NCBI GenBank assembly: GCA_002256345.1
Contig: NKIY01000002.1
Location: forward strand, 62,001-126,000
Direction of reading: 5' to 3'
DNA from: Bradyrhizobiaceae bacterium PARB1
GTDB lineage: Bacteria > Pseudomonadota > Alphaproteobacteria > Rhizobiales > Xanthobacteraceae
DNA: 64,000 bases
Below are positions 10,327 to 19,491 of this stretch, piece after piece (the stretch's first letter is position 1; each line of letters opens with the position of its first letter). The notes below the pieces were generated by a model that was not told where the DNA came from, did not search any database, and saw only the letters and a program-made list of their open reading frames with translations. The translations under genes and the position numbers were made by a program.

Positions 10327-10422
10327 GCGCGAGAATAGTTCGCGCATTCTGCATCCGTTCCGCTAGCCGCGCGCTGCCCTTCCGATAGCATTCGCGAGGG
10401 CAGGCGTGCGAGCGGACGGCTC

Positions 10423-12690
10423 ATGGCGCAAGGCGGGGGACGGCAGCGCAATCAGGTGAGGGCGGTGACATGGCCGCCGTCTGCGACGGCCGGCGCGCTC
10501 GCCCCGAACCGTTCCTGGATAGTGCCATTCGACTGGCTGCGGGCCTGGGCACAGGCGGAGGCTGGACCAGGTCGCTTGCTGCCATGGGTGCCGGTGGCCT
10601 TTGGCGCCGGCATCGCATTGTACTTCGCGGCGGCGCACGAGCCTGTTGCGTGGGTGGTGGCCACAACGGCCTGTTTGCTCGCTTTGGCAGCCGCACTGCT
10701 GCGACGGTCTTTTGCTTTTCCCTATGTGCTGCTCGTCGCAGCCATGGCTGCAGGCTTTGCCACGGCAACATGGAAGAGCACGCGCATCGCGCATGAGGTG
10801 TTGGCGAAGCCGTTGTTCGGCGTGGCGCTGACGGGATTCGTCGAGACCCGTGAGGAGCGCGAACGCAGCGATCGCTTCGTTCTGCGCGTTGCGACGATGG
10901 AAGCGCAGCGGGAAGCCATCAAGCTGACGCGTGTCCGCCTGTCCGTCAAGAAAGGCACGGCGCCGGCGGTCGGCAGCTTCGTGACGCTGAAGGCGCGGCT
11001 GCAGCCGCCGCTCGCGCCGCTGCGGCCGGGCGGCTACGACTTTGCGCGCGACCTCTATTTTCAGGGCATTGGCGCATCCGGTTTCGTCACCGGATCGATC
11101 GGGAAGCTCGATCCGCCGACGCCGCCGTCGTGGCGCCTGCGCTATGTCGCGACCATGCAGGGGATGCGCGATGCCATCGATACGCGCATTCGTGCGTCGC
11201 TCACCGGGGACAGCCGCGCGATCGCAACGGCTTTGCTCACCGGACGGCGCGATGCGATCTCGTCCGACGTCAACGATGCCATGTTCATCTCCGGCCTGGG
11301 CCATGTGCTGTCGATTTCCGGCTATCACATGGCGGTCGTCGCAGGCGTCGTGTTCTTCGTCGTGCGCGCATTGCTGGCCTTGGTCCCGGTGTTGACGGTG
11401 ACGTTTCCGATTAAGAAGGTCGCAGCGGTGGCCGCGCTGCTTGCTGCGCTGTTTTATCTGCTGCTGTCCGGTGCGGAGGTGGCGACGCAGAGATCGTTCA
11501 TCATGACGGCGGTGGTCTTGATCGCCATCATGGTCGATCGCCGCGCCATCACCTTTCGCACGCTGGCAATCGCGGCGCTGGTCGTGTTGATTGTCACGCC
11601 GGAGGCGTTGGTCCATCCAAGCTTCCAAATGTCGTTCGCAGCGACGCTTGGCCTTGTCGCACTGGTGCAGATCGGGATGCCCACGCTGTTCGCGACATCC
11701 GAGCATTCGATCACGGCACGCATCGCTCTATGGGGCGGGCGCGAAGTCGCACTGCTGCTGCTGGCATCGCTGGTCGCCGGTCTCGCGACCATGCCTTACG
11801 CGGCCTATCATTTCCATCGCATCACGCCTTACGGGATTGTTGCCAACCTGCTGGCGATGCCGGTGGTGTCGGCGTTGGTGATGCCGGCAGGCCTGCTTGG
11901 GCTTGCTGCCATCCCGTTCGGTTTCGATGCCGTGTTCTGGCACATCATGGAGATCGGCCTGCAATGGATGATCTTCGTGTCCAAATGGGTCGCAGCACTG
12001 CCCGGAGCCATCGGCCGCGTGCCGGCCTTCGGGACGGGGCCGTTGATCGTGGCCAGCTTCGGCATCGTCCTGCTGGCATTGCTGCGGACGCCGCTCCGCT
12101 ATTCCGGAGTGATTGCGCTCGCAGCGGCGACATTCTGGGCCGCATCGACGAGGCAGCCCGACGTCGTGATTGCCGGCGATGGCCACAGCATGGCCGTGCG
12201 CGGGCGCGACGGACGGTTGCATGTGATGCGCACCGCCAAAGACGCGTTTCTGGTGAAGGAATGGCTAGGCGCGGACGCAGACGCAAGATTGCCCGCCGAT
12301 GCATCGCTCGGTGACGGCGTGTCGTGCGATCCGTCAGGTTGCGTGACAATGCTCCGCGACGGCGCCCTGGTCGCCCTCACATTGCAGCCGGACGCATTCA
12401 GCGACGACTGCGAACGGGCGGTTTTGATCGTCACGGTACGCCAGCCGCCCGCAGATTGCCGGGCCACGGTGATCGATCGCGAGACCTTGCGAGGTCAGGG
12501 AGCAACGAGCCTGCACCGCTTTGGCGATGGCTTTGTCATCGAAGCCTCGCGAGCTCGCGGTCTCGACCGGCCTTGGGCGCGCGGCCCGATCGAAATCAAG
12601 GAAGCAGAAGCATCGACCGGCAACGGCTCGCGATCCCGGCCAGTCGATGCGACGCCGGCGGAGACGGATCTCCAACCGGGCGATCAGTGA
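10423..12690 (+). CDS. comEC: ComEC/Rec2-family membrane protein
   Basis: A 755-residue polytopic membrane protein of the ComEC/Rec2 family, whose characterised members form the inner-membrane channel for single-stranded DNA in natural transformation. Order of parts: cytoplasmic N-tail; membrane helices from about 45-115; an OB-like DUF4131 region (about 125-240); the competence domain with many helices (about 270-560, including GLGHVLSISGYHMAVVAG); and a C-terminal soluble segment. That segment has no visible metal-binding HxHxDH, so the metallo-hydrolase domain of full ComEC proteins is absent or degenerate. It is convergent with lexA, with 7 bp between stops. Confidence 0.88.
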   Translation: MAQGGGRQRNQVRAVTWPPSATAGALAPNRSWIVPFDWLRAWAQAEAGPGRLLPWVPVAFGAGIALYFAAAHEPVAWVVATTACLLALAAALLRRSFAFPYVLLVAAMAAGFATATWKSTRIAHEVLAKPLFGVALTGFVETREERERSDRFVLRVATMEAQREAIKLTRVRLSVKKGTAPAVGSFVTLKARLQPPLAPLRPGGYDFARDLYFQGIGASGFVTGSIGKLDPPTPPSWRLRYVATMQGMRDAIDTRIRASLTGDSRAIATALLTGRRDAISSDVNDAMFISGLGHVLSISGYHMAVVAGVVFFVVRALLALVPVLTVTFPIKKVAAVAALLAALFYLLLSGAEVATQRSFIMTAVVLIAIMVDRRAITFRTLAIAALVVLIVTPEALVHPSFQMSFAATLGLVALVQIGMPTLFATSEHSITARIALWGGREVALLLLASLVAGLATMPYAAYHFHRITPYGIVANLLAMPVVSALVMPAGLLGLAAIPFGFDAVFWHIMEIGLQWMIFVSKWVAALPGAIGRVPAFGTGPLIVASFGIVLLALLRTPLRYSGVIALAAATFWAASTRQPDVVIAGDGHSMAVRGRDGRLHVMRTAKDAFLVKEWLGADADARLPADASLGDGVSCDPSGCVTMLRDGALVALTLQPDAFSDDCERAVLIVTVRQPPADCRATVIDRETLRGQGATSLHRFGDGFVIEASRARGLDRPWARGPIEIKEAEASTGNGSRSRPVDATPAETDLQPGDQ

Positions 12691-12697
12691 GTGTCCC

Positions 12698-13408
12698 TCA
12701 GTAGCGGCGATAGAGGCCGGTGAGTTTGCCTTGGATGCGGACGCGGTTGGGCGGCAGAATGCGAACCTCGTAGGCCGTATTCGCCGGTTCCAGCGCGATG
12801 GAGGCGCCGCGGCGGCGGAAGCGCTTCAGCGTGGCTTCCTCATCATCGATCAACGCGACCACGATATCGCCGGTATCGGCACTGTCGGCCTTCTGAATCA
12901 GCGCCATGTCGCCATCGAGAATGCCGGCGTCCTGCATGGAGTCGCCGCGCACTTCCAACGCATAATGCTCGCCGCTGCCGAGCATGTCCTGCGGCACGCT
13001 GATGGAGTGGCTACGGGTCTGCAGCGCCTCGATGGGCGTGCCGGCCGCAATCCGGCCCATGACCGGTACCAAGATGGTGCGACCGCCGTCATCGTCGCTG
13101 GCGACAGGGGCCGGAGCTGGCCGGCTCTTGCCGAGATTGCCTTCGATGACGCTGGGCGTGAAGCCACGGCGTCCACCCGCGGGCGCTGCGTTTAGCTCCG
13201 GCAGCTTGATCACCTCGATGGCGCGCGCGCGGTTTGGCAGGCGACGGATGAAGCCGCGTTCCTCCAGTGCCGTGATCAGGCGATGAATGCCGGACTTTGA
13301 GCGCAGATCGAGCGCATCCTTCATTTCATCGAAGGAGGGCGGTACGCCAGCTTCCTTAAGCCGTTGATCGATGAAACGAAGCAGTTCGTATTGTTTTCGC
13401 GTGAGCAT
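12698..13408 (-). CDS. lexA: LexA SOS repressor
   Basis: Represses DNA-repair genes and self-cleaves when RecA filaments form. The 236-residue product has an N-terminal winged helix (residues 1-65: [19 protein letters not shown], then the recognition helix around [16 protein letters not shown]), a linker, and the S24 peptidase domain. Cleavage site is Ala122-Gly123 ([10 protein letters not shown]); the catalytic dyad is Ser157 (RGDSMQ) and Lys195 (ATLKRF). A GTTC-N7-GTTC box 165 bp upstream fits autoregulation. lexA beside comEC and near gltX is standard alphaproteobacterial order. Confidence 0.97.
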   Translation of the reverse strand: MLTRKQYELLRFIDQRLKEAGVPPSFDEMKDALDLRSKSGIHRLITALEERGFIRRLPNRARAIEVIKLPELNAAPAGGRRGFTPSVIEGNLGKSRPAPAPVASDDDGGRTILVPVMGRIAAGTPIEALQTRSHSISVPQDMLGSGEHYALEVRGDSMQDAGILDGDMALIQKADSADTGDIVVALIDDEEATLKRFRRRGASIALEPANTAYEVRILPPNRVRIQGKLTGLYRRY

Positions 13409-13572
13409 CTGAAGCCATCCTCAGTTGACGGTGTCGGGCCGCCGCGTGTGTTTCAGGACCTCGGTGCCTGCAGCCGGTCAGGGCTCTTTGGTCGAGGGCA
13501 GTCGCGAGTTTGGGCAATCTCGATTTCACTAAGCCACAGAATCTCGAAACAAATCATGAACGAACACTATAT

Positions 13573-13587
13573 GTTCCAGTTGTGTTC
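13573..13587 (-). promoter_or_regulatory. LexA box (GTTC-N7-GTTC)
   Basis: Exact match to the direct-repeat operator known for alphaproteobacterial LexA: GTTC, seven bases (CAGTTGT), GTTC. It lies in the 239-bp gap between lexA and the upstream acetyltransferase gene, in a locally AT-richer stretch suited to a promoter. Both flanking genes are on the minus strand, so it most likely controls lexA itself. Confidence 0.75.
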
Positions 13588-13647
13588 CGCAACGGCTTTT
13601 TTCGCTTCAAAGCTGCGTTTTATGGGCGCTGAGAGCGGTGGCTCCTT

Positions 13648-14226
13648 TCAGAGGATGCGCTCCGACAGCGGCATCGGCGGAGGTGGTGTGGTCGATCCCG
13701 ATGCCAGCGAGCGTTGCACCATCACCGTGTCGGCCCAGCGGCCGGAGCGATAGGCGACGCCGGGGAGCACGCCGATGCGCGCGAAGCCGAAGTGATCGTG
13801 CAGGCCGAGCGAGGCGACATTGTCGGCGTCGATGTAGCCGATGATCTGACGGAAACCGGCGGCGGCGCAGACGTCGATCAGCTCGCGCAGCAGTTTGCCG
13901 CCGACGCCCTTGCCGGTGTGTTCGTGATGCACATAGATCGAGTGCTTCACGGCGTAGCGATAGGCGGGCCGTTTGCGAAACTGGACCACATAGGCATAGC
14001 CGACCACTTCGCCGCCGCGGGTCGCCACGATATGCGGGAAGCGCTTGTTCTTGAGATTCTTGCGGCGGTCGCGCAGATCGTCCGGCTGCATCGCATCGGC
14101 GTCGCTGACGCCTTCCTCCACGCCCTGGCGGATGTGGCGGCGATAGATCGACAGCATCGCATCGACATCGCTGTCGCGTGATGGCCGGACGATGATCGGG
14201 GTGTCGTTCGCGTCCTGCAAACTCAC
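13648..14226 (-). CDS. GNAT-family N-acetyltransferase
   Basis: A 192-residue acetyl-CoA-dependent N-acetyltransferase. The acetyl-CoA loop is HTGKGVGGKLL and the downstream fold segment is IIGYIDADNVASLGLHDHFGF, which closely resembles phosphinothricin/methionine-sulfoximine acetyltransferases (Pat/MddA type). The start is GTG 14226, overlapping the TGA of the upstream decarboxylase (GTGA), so translation is coupled. The pairing suggests that the substrate is the decarboxylase product or a related amine or amino acid, but the family also acetylates amino-acid analogues. The last 20 residues, rich in Pro and Ser, look unstructured. Confidence 0.82.
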   Translation of the reverse strand: MSLQDANDTPIIVRPSRDSDVDAMLSIYRRHIRQGVEEGVSDADAMQPDDLRDRRKNLKNKRFPHIVATRGGEVVGYAYVVQFRKRPAYRYAVKHSIYVHHEHTGKGVGGKLLRELIDVCAAAGFRQIIGYIDADNVASLGLHDHFGFARIGVLPGVAYRSGRWADTVMVQRSLASGSTTPPPPMPLSERIL

Positions 14227-16598
14227 TTCCCGGGATCCCGTTCTTCGGAGACCACGTAAGTGTAGAGCCGGATGCGCCCGCTGGCATCCACCTTGCGATA
14301 GATGCCCTGGATCTCGACCTCGAAGCCCGGGAAGGTGTTGAAGCAGGTCTCGAACATCTTGAGGTAGTCGATCATCGGCTGCGCGCGTTCGGTCAGGCGC
14401 TCGCCCGGCACGATGGTGGCGATACCCGGCGGATAGACCACGAAGGGCGTGGTCGCGATGCGGCCGGCGATCTCGTCGATCGGCAGATAGTCGACGTCGT
14501 TGCGAACCAGCAGGCGCGCAGCGTCGTGCGGCGACATGGCGATTTCCGGCAGATGCTGATCCATGAACTGTTTCGCCTGCAGGCCGCTGACGTCGGCATT
14601 GCGATAAAAGCGATGCATGTCGCCGCAGAGATCGCGCAGACGCACGCCGGCATAGCGGGCCGGGCGGCGGCGGGCGAATTCCGGAATCACATCTTCGAGC
14701 AGGGCGTTCTCGTCATGGAATTTCTTGAAGGCCACAAGGCCCGACACCAGCGTGCCGGCCTTGCTGGCCTCGACGCCGGGCGTCAGCAGGAAGAGCAGCG
14801 AATTGAGGTCGTTTTTCTCCGGAACGATCTGGTTTTCGCGCAAATATTGCGCAACAACCGGGGCGGGAATGCCGTGTTCGGCATATCCGCCGGTGGCGCG
14901 ATCGAAACCGGGCGTCAGCACCGTCAGCTTGTTCGGATCGGTCATGGCGAAGCCGGCTTCCATGTCCGGAAAGCCATGCCATTTGGCCTCCGGCGAAAGC
15001 TGCCAGAAGGCGGGATTGGTGGCGAGCTGGTCGGTGCCGATGCTCTCCCACGGCACGCTATGCACGGCCCCCGGCTGCGCGACGTCCGGGATGTCGACCC
15101 GTTCCGGCACGAAGGGTTCGAAGAACCAGCGACGTTCCGTGCGGGATTCCTTTTCCTCGAATTCGCGGCGCACCGCGCGCATCTTCTTGCGCAGCTCGAT
15201 GCCGAGTCGGATCGTATCGTCCCACAGCACCTCGCCCGAGCGGCCTTTCATCATCTGCGCGCCGACGTCGAGCGAGGCAAACAGCGGATAGAACGGTGAC
15301 GTCGATGCGTGCTGCATGAAGCTTTCGTTGAAGCGGCGGTGCTCGACGCGGCGCTTCTGGCCGCGGATGTGGCGGTCCTTCATGTGGATCTGCGACGCCT
15401 GCGAGAAGCTGGCGAGCTGCTTGTGCGTCGACTGCGTCGCGATGATGCCGGGCGAATCCGGGCCGAGGTCCTTCAGGCCCATGGCGAAGCGGCCGGCATA
15501 GAGCGGGTGGAATTTCATGAAGCCCGCCCAGGCCTCGTCGAACAGGATGTAATCGCAGAGATGGCCAATGCGCTTGATGATCATCTCGGCGCTGTAGATG
15601 GTGCCATCATAGGTGCACTGTTCGATCACGGCCACGCGGAACGGGCGCTCGCGCTTCCAGGCATCCTTGTCGGTGACCAGCGGATTGCTACGGATGCGCT
15701 CGCGCAAGCTCTCTTCGCTGAAGGCGTCCCAGTCCATCGGGCCGATCAGGCCCCAGGGATTGCGCACGGTCGGCACATAGATCGGTGTGCCGCCGGAGAT
15801 CATCAGCGCGCCATGCAGCGCGGCCTTGTGGTTGTTGCGGTCGAACAGCACGAGATCGCCGTCAGTGACGAGGGCAGAGAGCGCGACCTTGTTGGACGTC
15901 GAGGTGCCGTTGAGCACGAAATAGGTCTTCTCCGCGCCAAAGATCTGAGCGGCTTCCTTCTGCGCCTGCAGGGCGGGGCCTTCATGGGTCAGGAGATCGC
16001 CGAGATCGAGCACGGAATTGTCGAGGTCGTCGCGGAACACGGCTTCGCCGAGATGTTCCATGAAGACGCGGCCGATCGGACTGCGGCTGTAGAACACGCC
16101 GCCATTGTGGCCGGGGCAGGTCCAGAGCTGGTTGCCTTCCTCGGCATAATCGACGAGCGCGCCGAAGAACGGCGTCTTCAGCGTTTCGGCATATTGCTTG
16201 AGCCGGCTGATCAGATTCTTGGCGATGAAGGGCGGGGTTTCTTCCGACAGGAAGATGTAACCGTCGATGAAATCGAGCACTTCGACCGGGATGTCCTCGA
16301 AACGCTGGCGGCGGATCAGGAGCATGATCGGGAAATCGAGACCGCGGCGACGCATCAGGTTGATCAGCGCCGCGGTCTTGCCTTCGAGGCCCTTCTTGCC
16401 CCAGTCCACGACCATGCAGCCGATGGCGGCGTCGGTCTGCACCGCGATGGCGGCGTCTTCGAGCTTGCGCGCCTTGACCACCTCAAAGCCCGATTTCTCG
16501 ATTTCCTCGACGATCTGATTGAGGCGTACGCCTTCGAGGTCGTCGGCGTCGAAGGTCGGCATGGCGAAGAGGAAGTTGAAGCGCTTGAAGTAGTCCAT
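14223..16598 (-). CDS. Orn/Lys/Arg-type PLP decarboxylase
   Basis: A 791-residue fold-type I PLP decarboxylase of the bacterial biodegradative family (arginine, lysine or ornithine). Parts: N-terminal response-regulator-like wing domain (1-135), PLP core with CPGHNGG at 161-167, DEAW at 354-357 and the PLP lysine Lys393 in ATQSTHKQ, and a C-terminal domain (about 600-791). The exact substrate cannot be read from motifs. The product would be agmatine, cadaverine or putrescine plus CO2, used in polyamine synthesis or acid resistance. It is the first gene of a pair with the GNAT at 13648-14226, and lies between lexA and moeA. Confidence 0.88.
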   Translation of the reverse strand: MDYFKRFNFLFAMPTFDADDLEGVRLNQIVEEIEKSGFEVVKARKLEDAAIAVQTDAAIGCMVVDWGKKGLEGKTAALINLMRRRGLDFPIMLLIRRQRFEDIPVEVLDFIDGYIFLSEETPPFIAKNLISRLKQYAETLKTPFFGALVDYAEEGNQLWTCPGHNGGVFYSRSPIGRVFMEHLGEAVFRDDLDNSVLDLGDLLTHEGPALQAQKEAAQIFGAEKTYFVLNGTSTSNKVALSALVTDGDLVLFDRNNHKAALHGALMISGGTPIYVPTVRNPWGLIGPMDWDAFSEESLRERIRSNPLVTDKDAWKRERPFRVAVIEQCTYDGTIYSAEMIIKRIGHLCDYILFDEAWAGFMKFHPLYAGRFAMGLKDLGPDSPGIIATQSTHKQLASFSQASQIHMKDRHIRGQKRRVEHRRFNESFMQHASTSPFYPLFASLDVGAQMMKGRSGEVLWDDTIRLGIELRKKMRAVRREFEEKESRTERRWFFEPFVPERVDIPDVAQPGAVHSVPWESIGTDQLATNPAFWQLSPEAKWHGFPDMEAGFAMTDPNKLTVLTPGFDRATGGYAEHGIPAPVVAQYLRENQIVPEKNDLNSLLFLLTPGVEASKAGTLVSGLVAFKKFHDENALLEDVIPEFARRRPARYAGVRLRDLCGDMHRFYRNADVSGLQAKQFMDQHLPEIAMSPHDAARLLVRNDVDYLPIDEIAGRIATTPFVVYPPGIATIVPGERLTERAQPMIDYLKMFETCFNTFPGFEVEIQGIYRKVDASGRIRLYTYVVSEERDPGK

Positions 16599-16737
16599 GA
16601 ACGGGCACCGAATCTGTTGTCTGTGCTCTCTGTCGCCGCTGTACGTGACAACTTGGTGACCGGGAGCCGGAGGAATTCATGAGACGTCATGTCCGGTCGG
16701 GCAAAGCCCGGGGATCATGTCGGCTCGCGGTATTCAA

Positions 16738-17943
16738 TTAGGTCGGAAGACGGATGATCTGGCAGGCGTCGCCGGCTTTGGCGGCTGCGGCATGCGGTGG
16801 GCGCACCAGCAGGCCCTCGGCGATGGCAAGGTTGCCGAGCAGCGAGGAATCCTGCTTGAGAACGGGGGTCGCGACCAGCGCGCCGTCCTGCCACTCGAGG
16901 CGCGTGCGCAGGTAGTCCTCGCGATGGTCGTTTGCCGCCAGGTCGCGGCCGAGCACCGCGGTTTCGCGATGATGCTGGACCGCGCTGCGGCCGGACAGTG
17001 CGCGCAATAGCGGCACCATGAACAGAAATCCGCAAACATAGGACGAGACCGGGTTGCCGGGCAGGCCGATCACCCGCATGGCGCCGCGGCGGCCATGCAT
17101 CATCGGCTTGCCGGGCCGCATCGCGATCTTCCAGAACGACATCTCGACGCCGGCTTCGACCAGCGATTGCTGGACGAGATCGTGGTCGCCCACCGATGCG
17201 CCGCCGGTGGTGATGAGGACATCGACATTGAGATCGATGGCGCGCCGGATCGCCGCTGTCGTCGATTCCAGCGTGTCGCAGGCGATACCAAGATCGATCA
17301 CACTGGCGCCTTCGGCGCGCGCCAGCGCACGCAGGGCAAAGCCGTTGGAGAGCACGATCTGGCCGGGGCCGGGCGTGACGCCAGGCATCACCAGTTCGTC
17401 GCCGGTGGCGAGCATGGCGACCACCGGACGGCGTTGCACCGGCAGCAGCGGATGGTTCATGCCGGCGGCAAGGGCGAGATCGCGATCGGCGAGGCGGGTG
17501 CCGGCGCGTAGCAGCACGTCGCCTTGCTTGAAGTCCACGCCGGCGGGGCGGATGTGTCTGGCGGCGATCGCGGCCTCGTTGATGACGACGACGTCACCGT
17601 CACGCGTCGTGTCTTCCTGGATGACGATGCCGTCGGCTCCATCGGGCACCACGCCGCCGGTGAAGATCCGCGCTGCCTCTCCAGCGGCGATGGCCCGGTC
17701 GAACGGTTTGCCGGCGGAAATTTCCCCGATCACGGTCAGCGTTGCGCCAAGGGTGGCATCGGCAGCGCGCACGGCATAGCCGTCCATCGCCGACATTGCC
17801 TCCGGCGGCTGAGTCCGCCGCGCGGCGACATCACGCGCCAGCACGCGATGAAAGGCGTCCTCCAGCGGAACCATTTCTTCGGGTAGCGCCGCGGCACCGC
17901 TGAGAATTGCTGCCATGGCATCGGCAAACGGCATCAAGGCCAT
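16738..17943 (-). CDS. moeA: Molybdopterin molybdenumtransferase MoeA
   Basis: Inserts molybdate into adenylylated molybdopterin. The 401-residue product begins MALMPFADAMAAIL at ATG 17943, with a TCGGAGACA ribosome site 8 bp before; the frame is open 25 codons further upstream without MoeA sequence. Recognisable segments are the N-terminal PLEDAFHRVLARDV, AMDGYAVR near residue 80, and the MoCF-binding TTGGASVGDHDLV. The C-terminal beta-barrel domain ends IIRLPT. moaC usually sits next to moeA in this group; here they are 5.8 kb apart with an accessory block between. Confidence 0.94.
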   Translation of the reverse strand: MALMPFADAMAAILSGAAALPEEMVPLEDAFHRVLARDVAARRTQPPEAMSAMDGYAVRAADATLGATLTVIGEISAGKPFDRAIAAGEAARIFTGGVVPDGADGIVIQEDTTRDGDVVVINEAAIAARHIRPAGVDFKQGDVLLRAGTRLADRDLALAAGMNHPLLPVQRRPVVAMLATGDELVMPGVTPGPGQIVLSNGFALRALARAEGASVIDLGIACDTLESTTAAIRRAIDLNVDVLITTGGASVGDHDLVQQSLVEAGVEMSFWKIAMRPGKPMMHGRRGAMRVIGLPGNPVSSYVCGFLFMVPLLRALSGRSAVQHHRETAVLGRDLAANDHREDYLRTRLEWQDGALVATPVLKQDSSLLGNLAIAEGLLVRPPHAAAAKAGDACQIIRLPT

Positions 17944-18042
17944 CGGCGTGTCTCCGACATGAAGTGAGATATCGTCATAACGGAGGAGACCGGCCGAGGC
18001 AAAACCGATCCTGCTCAAGGTCGGGGCATTGATCCCGGCAAT

Positions 18043-19491
18043 CTACCGGGCCCCCAGAATGGTCCGGAACGCGCTGGGCAATGTGGTGTGCCGGAATACG
18101 AAGCCGCTCTGCAAAGCGCGGTGTGGCAGAACCCGTTGGCCGCCCAGAAGCAACTCGTCGGCAAAAGCACCGGCGACGCCATGCAGCAGACTCGCTGGCA
18201 CGCGAAAGATCGCGGGACGATGCAAGCTGCGGGCAAGTTCGCTGGTGAAATCCGCATTGGTCAGCGGAACCGGAGCGGTGGCGTTGAGAGTTCCGGAGAG
18301 TTCGGGATGCGACAGCGCATGGGCGATCAGCCGGATCAGATCGTCGCGTTCGATCCATGACATCCATTGCTTGCCTGATCCGAACGGTCCGCCGAGCCCG
18401 AATTCGAATGGGGTCAGCATACGCGTCAGAATGCCCCCTTCGGTGCCGAGCACGAGGCCAATCCGCAGCGTGACGACGCGGACGCCAAGAGCGGTCGCTC
18501 TTGCTGCTGCCTTTTCCCAGGCATCGCAAAGTTCATGACTGAATGAGGCGCGGCCGTCGGCGTCTTCGGTCAGGGGCTGATCGTCGCGGATGCCGTACCA
18601 GCCAATCGCCGAGCCGCTGATCATGACGGCAGGCTTTGAGGCGAGCCGCGCAATCAGATCGACGAGATGATTGGTCATGTCGATCCGCGAGGCCATGATC
18701 TTGCGGCGCTTGGCGGTGGTCCAGAGGCCGTTACTGATCGGCTCGCCGGCAAGGTTGATGATGGCGTCGATTCTGATCCGATCGGATATTTGGTCGAGCG
18801 CTGTGATCAGCATGATCGGCGGCTGCAACTGATCGGCCTTCGCTGGATCGCGCACCAGAGCGATGACGCGATGGCCGGCCGCAGTCAGAGCCGCAACCAG
18901 CCGGCGGCCGACAAATCCGGTCGCACCGGTGACGAGAACGGTCTGCTCGGGCGGCAGGCCTTCGATCAATCCCGTCGTGTCGTTGCCCACCAGCCGCAGG
19001 ACGCGACGGGACGCGATGAGATCGCGCACGCCAAAAACCGCGACGCCGAATGCGGCCAGCGCGGACAGGATACTCCAGAAACCATAGAAGGCCGGCACGA
19101 TAGCGCTGTCGCGTTCGCTCCATGCGATCAGCACCGGCAGAATGAGCACGAGAATGCCACCGTAATTGAGCGCAAGCAGCGTGTGGTTGACGCGCTCGCT
19201 GGCTGGAAGCTTGCGGCTCATGTCCTCCTCGACGAAATCCATCAGCGTGATCATCACCTCGATCAGGAGGATCGCGATGATCAGAAGCGCCCAGTTGCCG
19301 TGGACCTCGGCCCAGCCTAAGGTCAGGAACAGAAGGGCGTAGAAGAAATTGCGGATGCCGTGCAGGACCAGTTCGCGACTCTGCGACGGCCGCCAGGCCA
19401 GGCGCTCGGTCATTTCGTGATGATAGAACGTGTCGAACGCGCCCATTGCGATCTGGATGGCGATCAAGGTCCACAACAATGATGACGTCAT
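18043..19491 (-). CDS. Membrane-anchored TIGR01777-type SDR epimerase
   Basis: A 482-residue two-part protein. Residues 1-160 contain about four hydrophobic segments (starting LLWTLIAIQIAMGAFDTFYHHEMTE). From residue 185 a Rossmann domain begins (VLVTGATGFVGRRL, GATGFVG at 189-195) with the SDR39U1/YfcH features NLAGEPI, SGSAIGWYG and LRIGLVLG and the C-terminal DUF1731-like tail (PASLLHGVAGAFADELLLGGQRVLP). The substrate of these epimerase-like proteins is unknown. The start overlaps the DUF4166 stop by 4 bp, and the upstream regulator is 22 bp from DUF4166, so the three form one operon. Confidence 0.85.
   Translation of the reverse strand: MTSSLLWTLIAIQIAMGAFDTFYHHEMTERLAWRPSQSRELVLHGIRNFFYALLFLTLGWAEVHGNWALLIIAILLIEVMITLMDFVEEDMSRKLPASERVNHTLLALNYGGILVLILPVLIAWSERDSAIVPAFYGFWSILSALAAFGVAVFGVRDLIASRRVLRLVGNDTTGLIEGLPPEQTVLVTGATGFVGRRLVAALTAAGHRVIALVRDPAKADQLQPPIMLITALDQISDRIRIDAIINLAGEPISNGLWTTAKRRKIMASRIDMTNHLVDLIARLASKPAVMISGSAIGWYGIRDDQPLTEDADGRASFSHELCDAWEKAAARATALGVRVVTLRIGLVLGTEGGILTRMLTPFEFGLGGPFGSGKQWMSWIERDDLIRLIAHALSHPELSGTLNATAPVPLTNADFTSELARSLHRPAIFRVPASLLHGVAGAFADELLLGGQRVLPHRALQSGFVFRHTTLPSAFRTILGAR

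Noticed and set aside
15309-16682. A 457-codon open frame antisense to the decarboxylase
   Set aside because: The decarboxylase has the PLP lysine and full family motifs; the antisense frame has no domain and no ribosome site.
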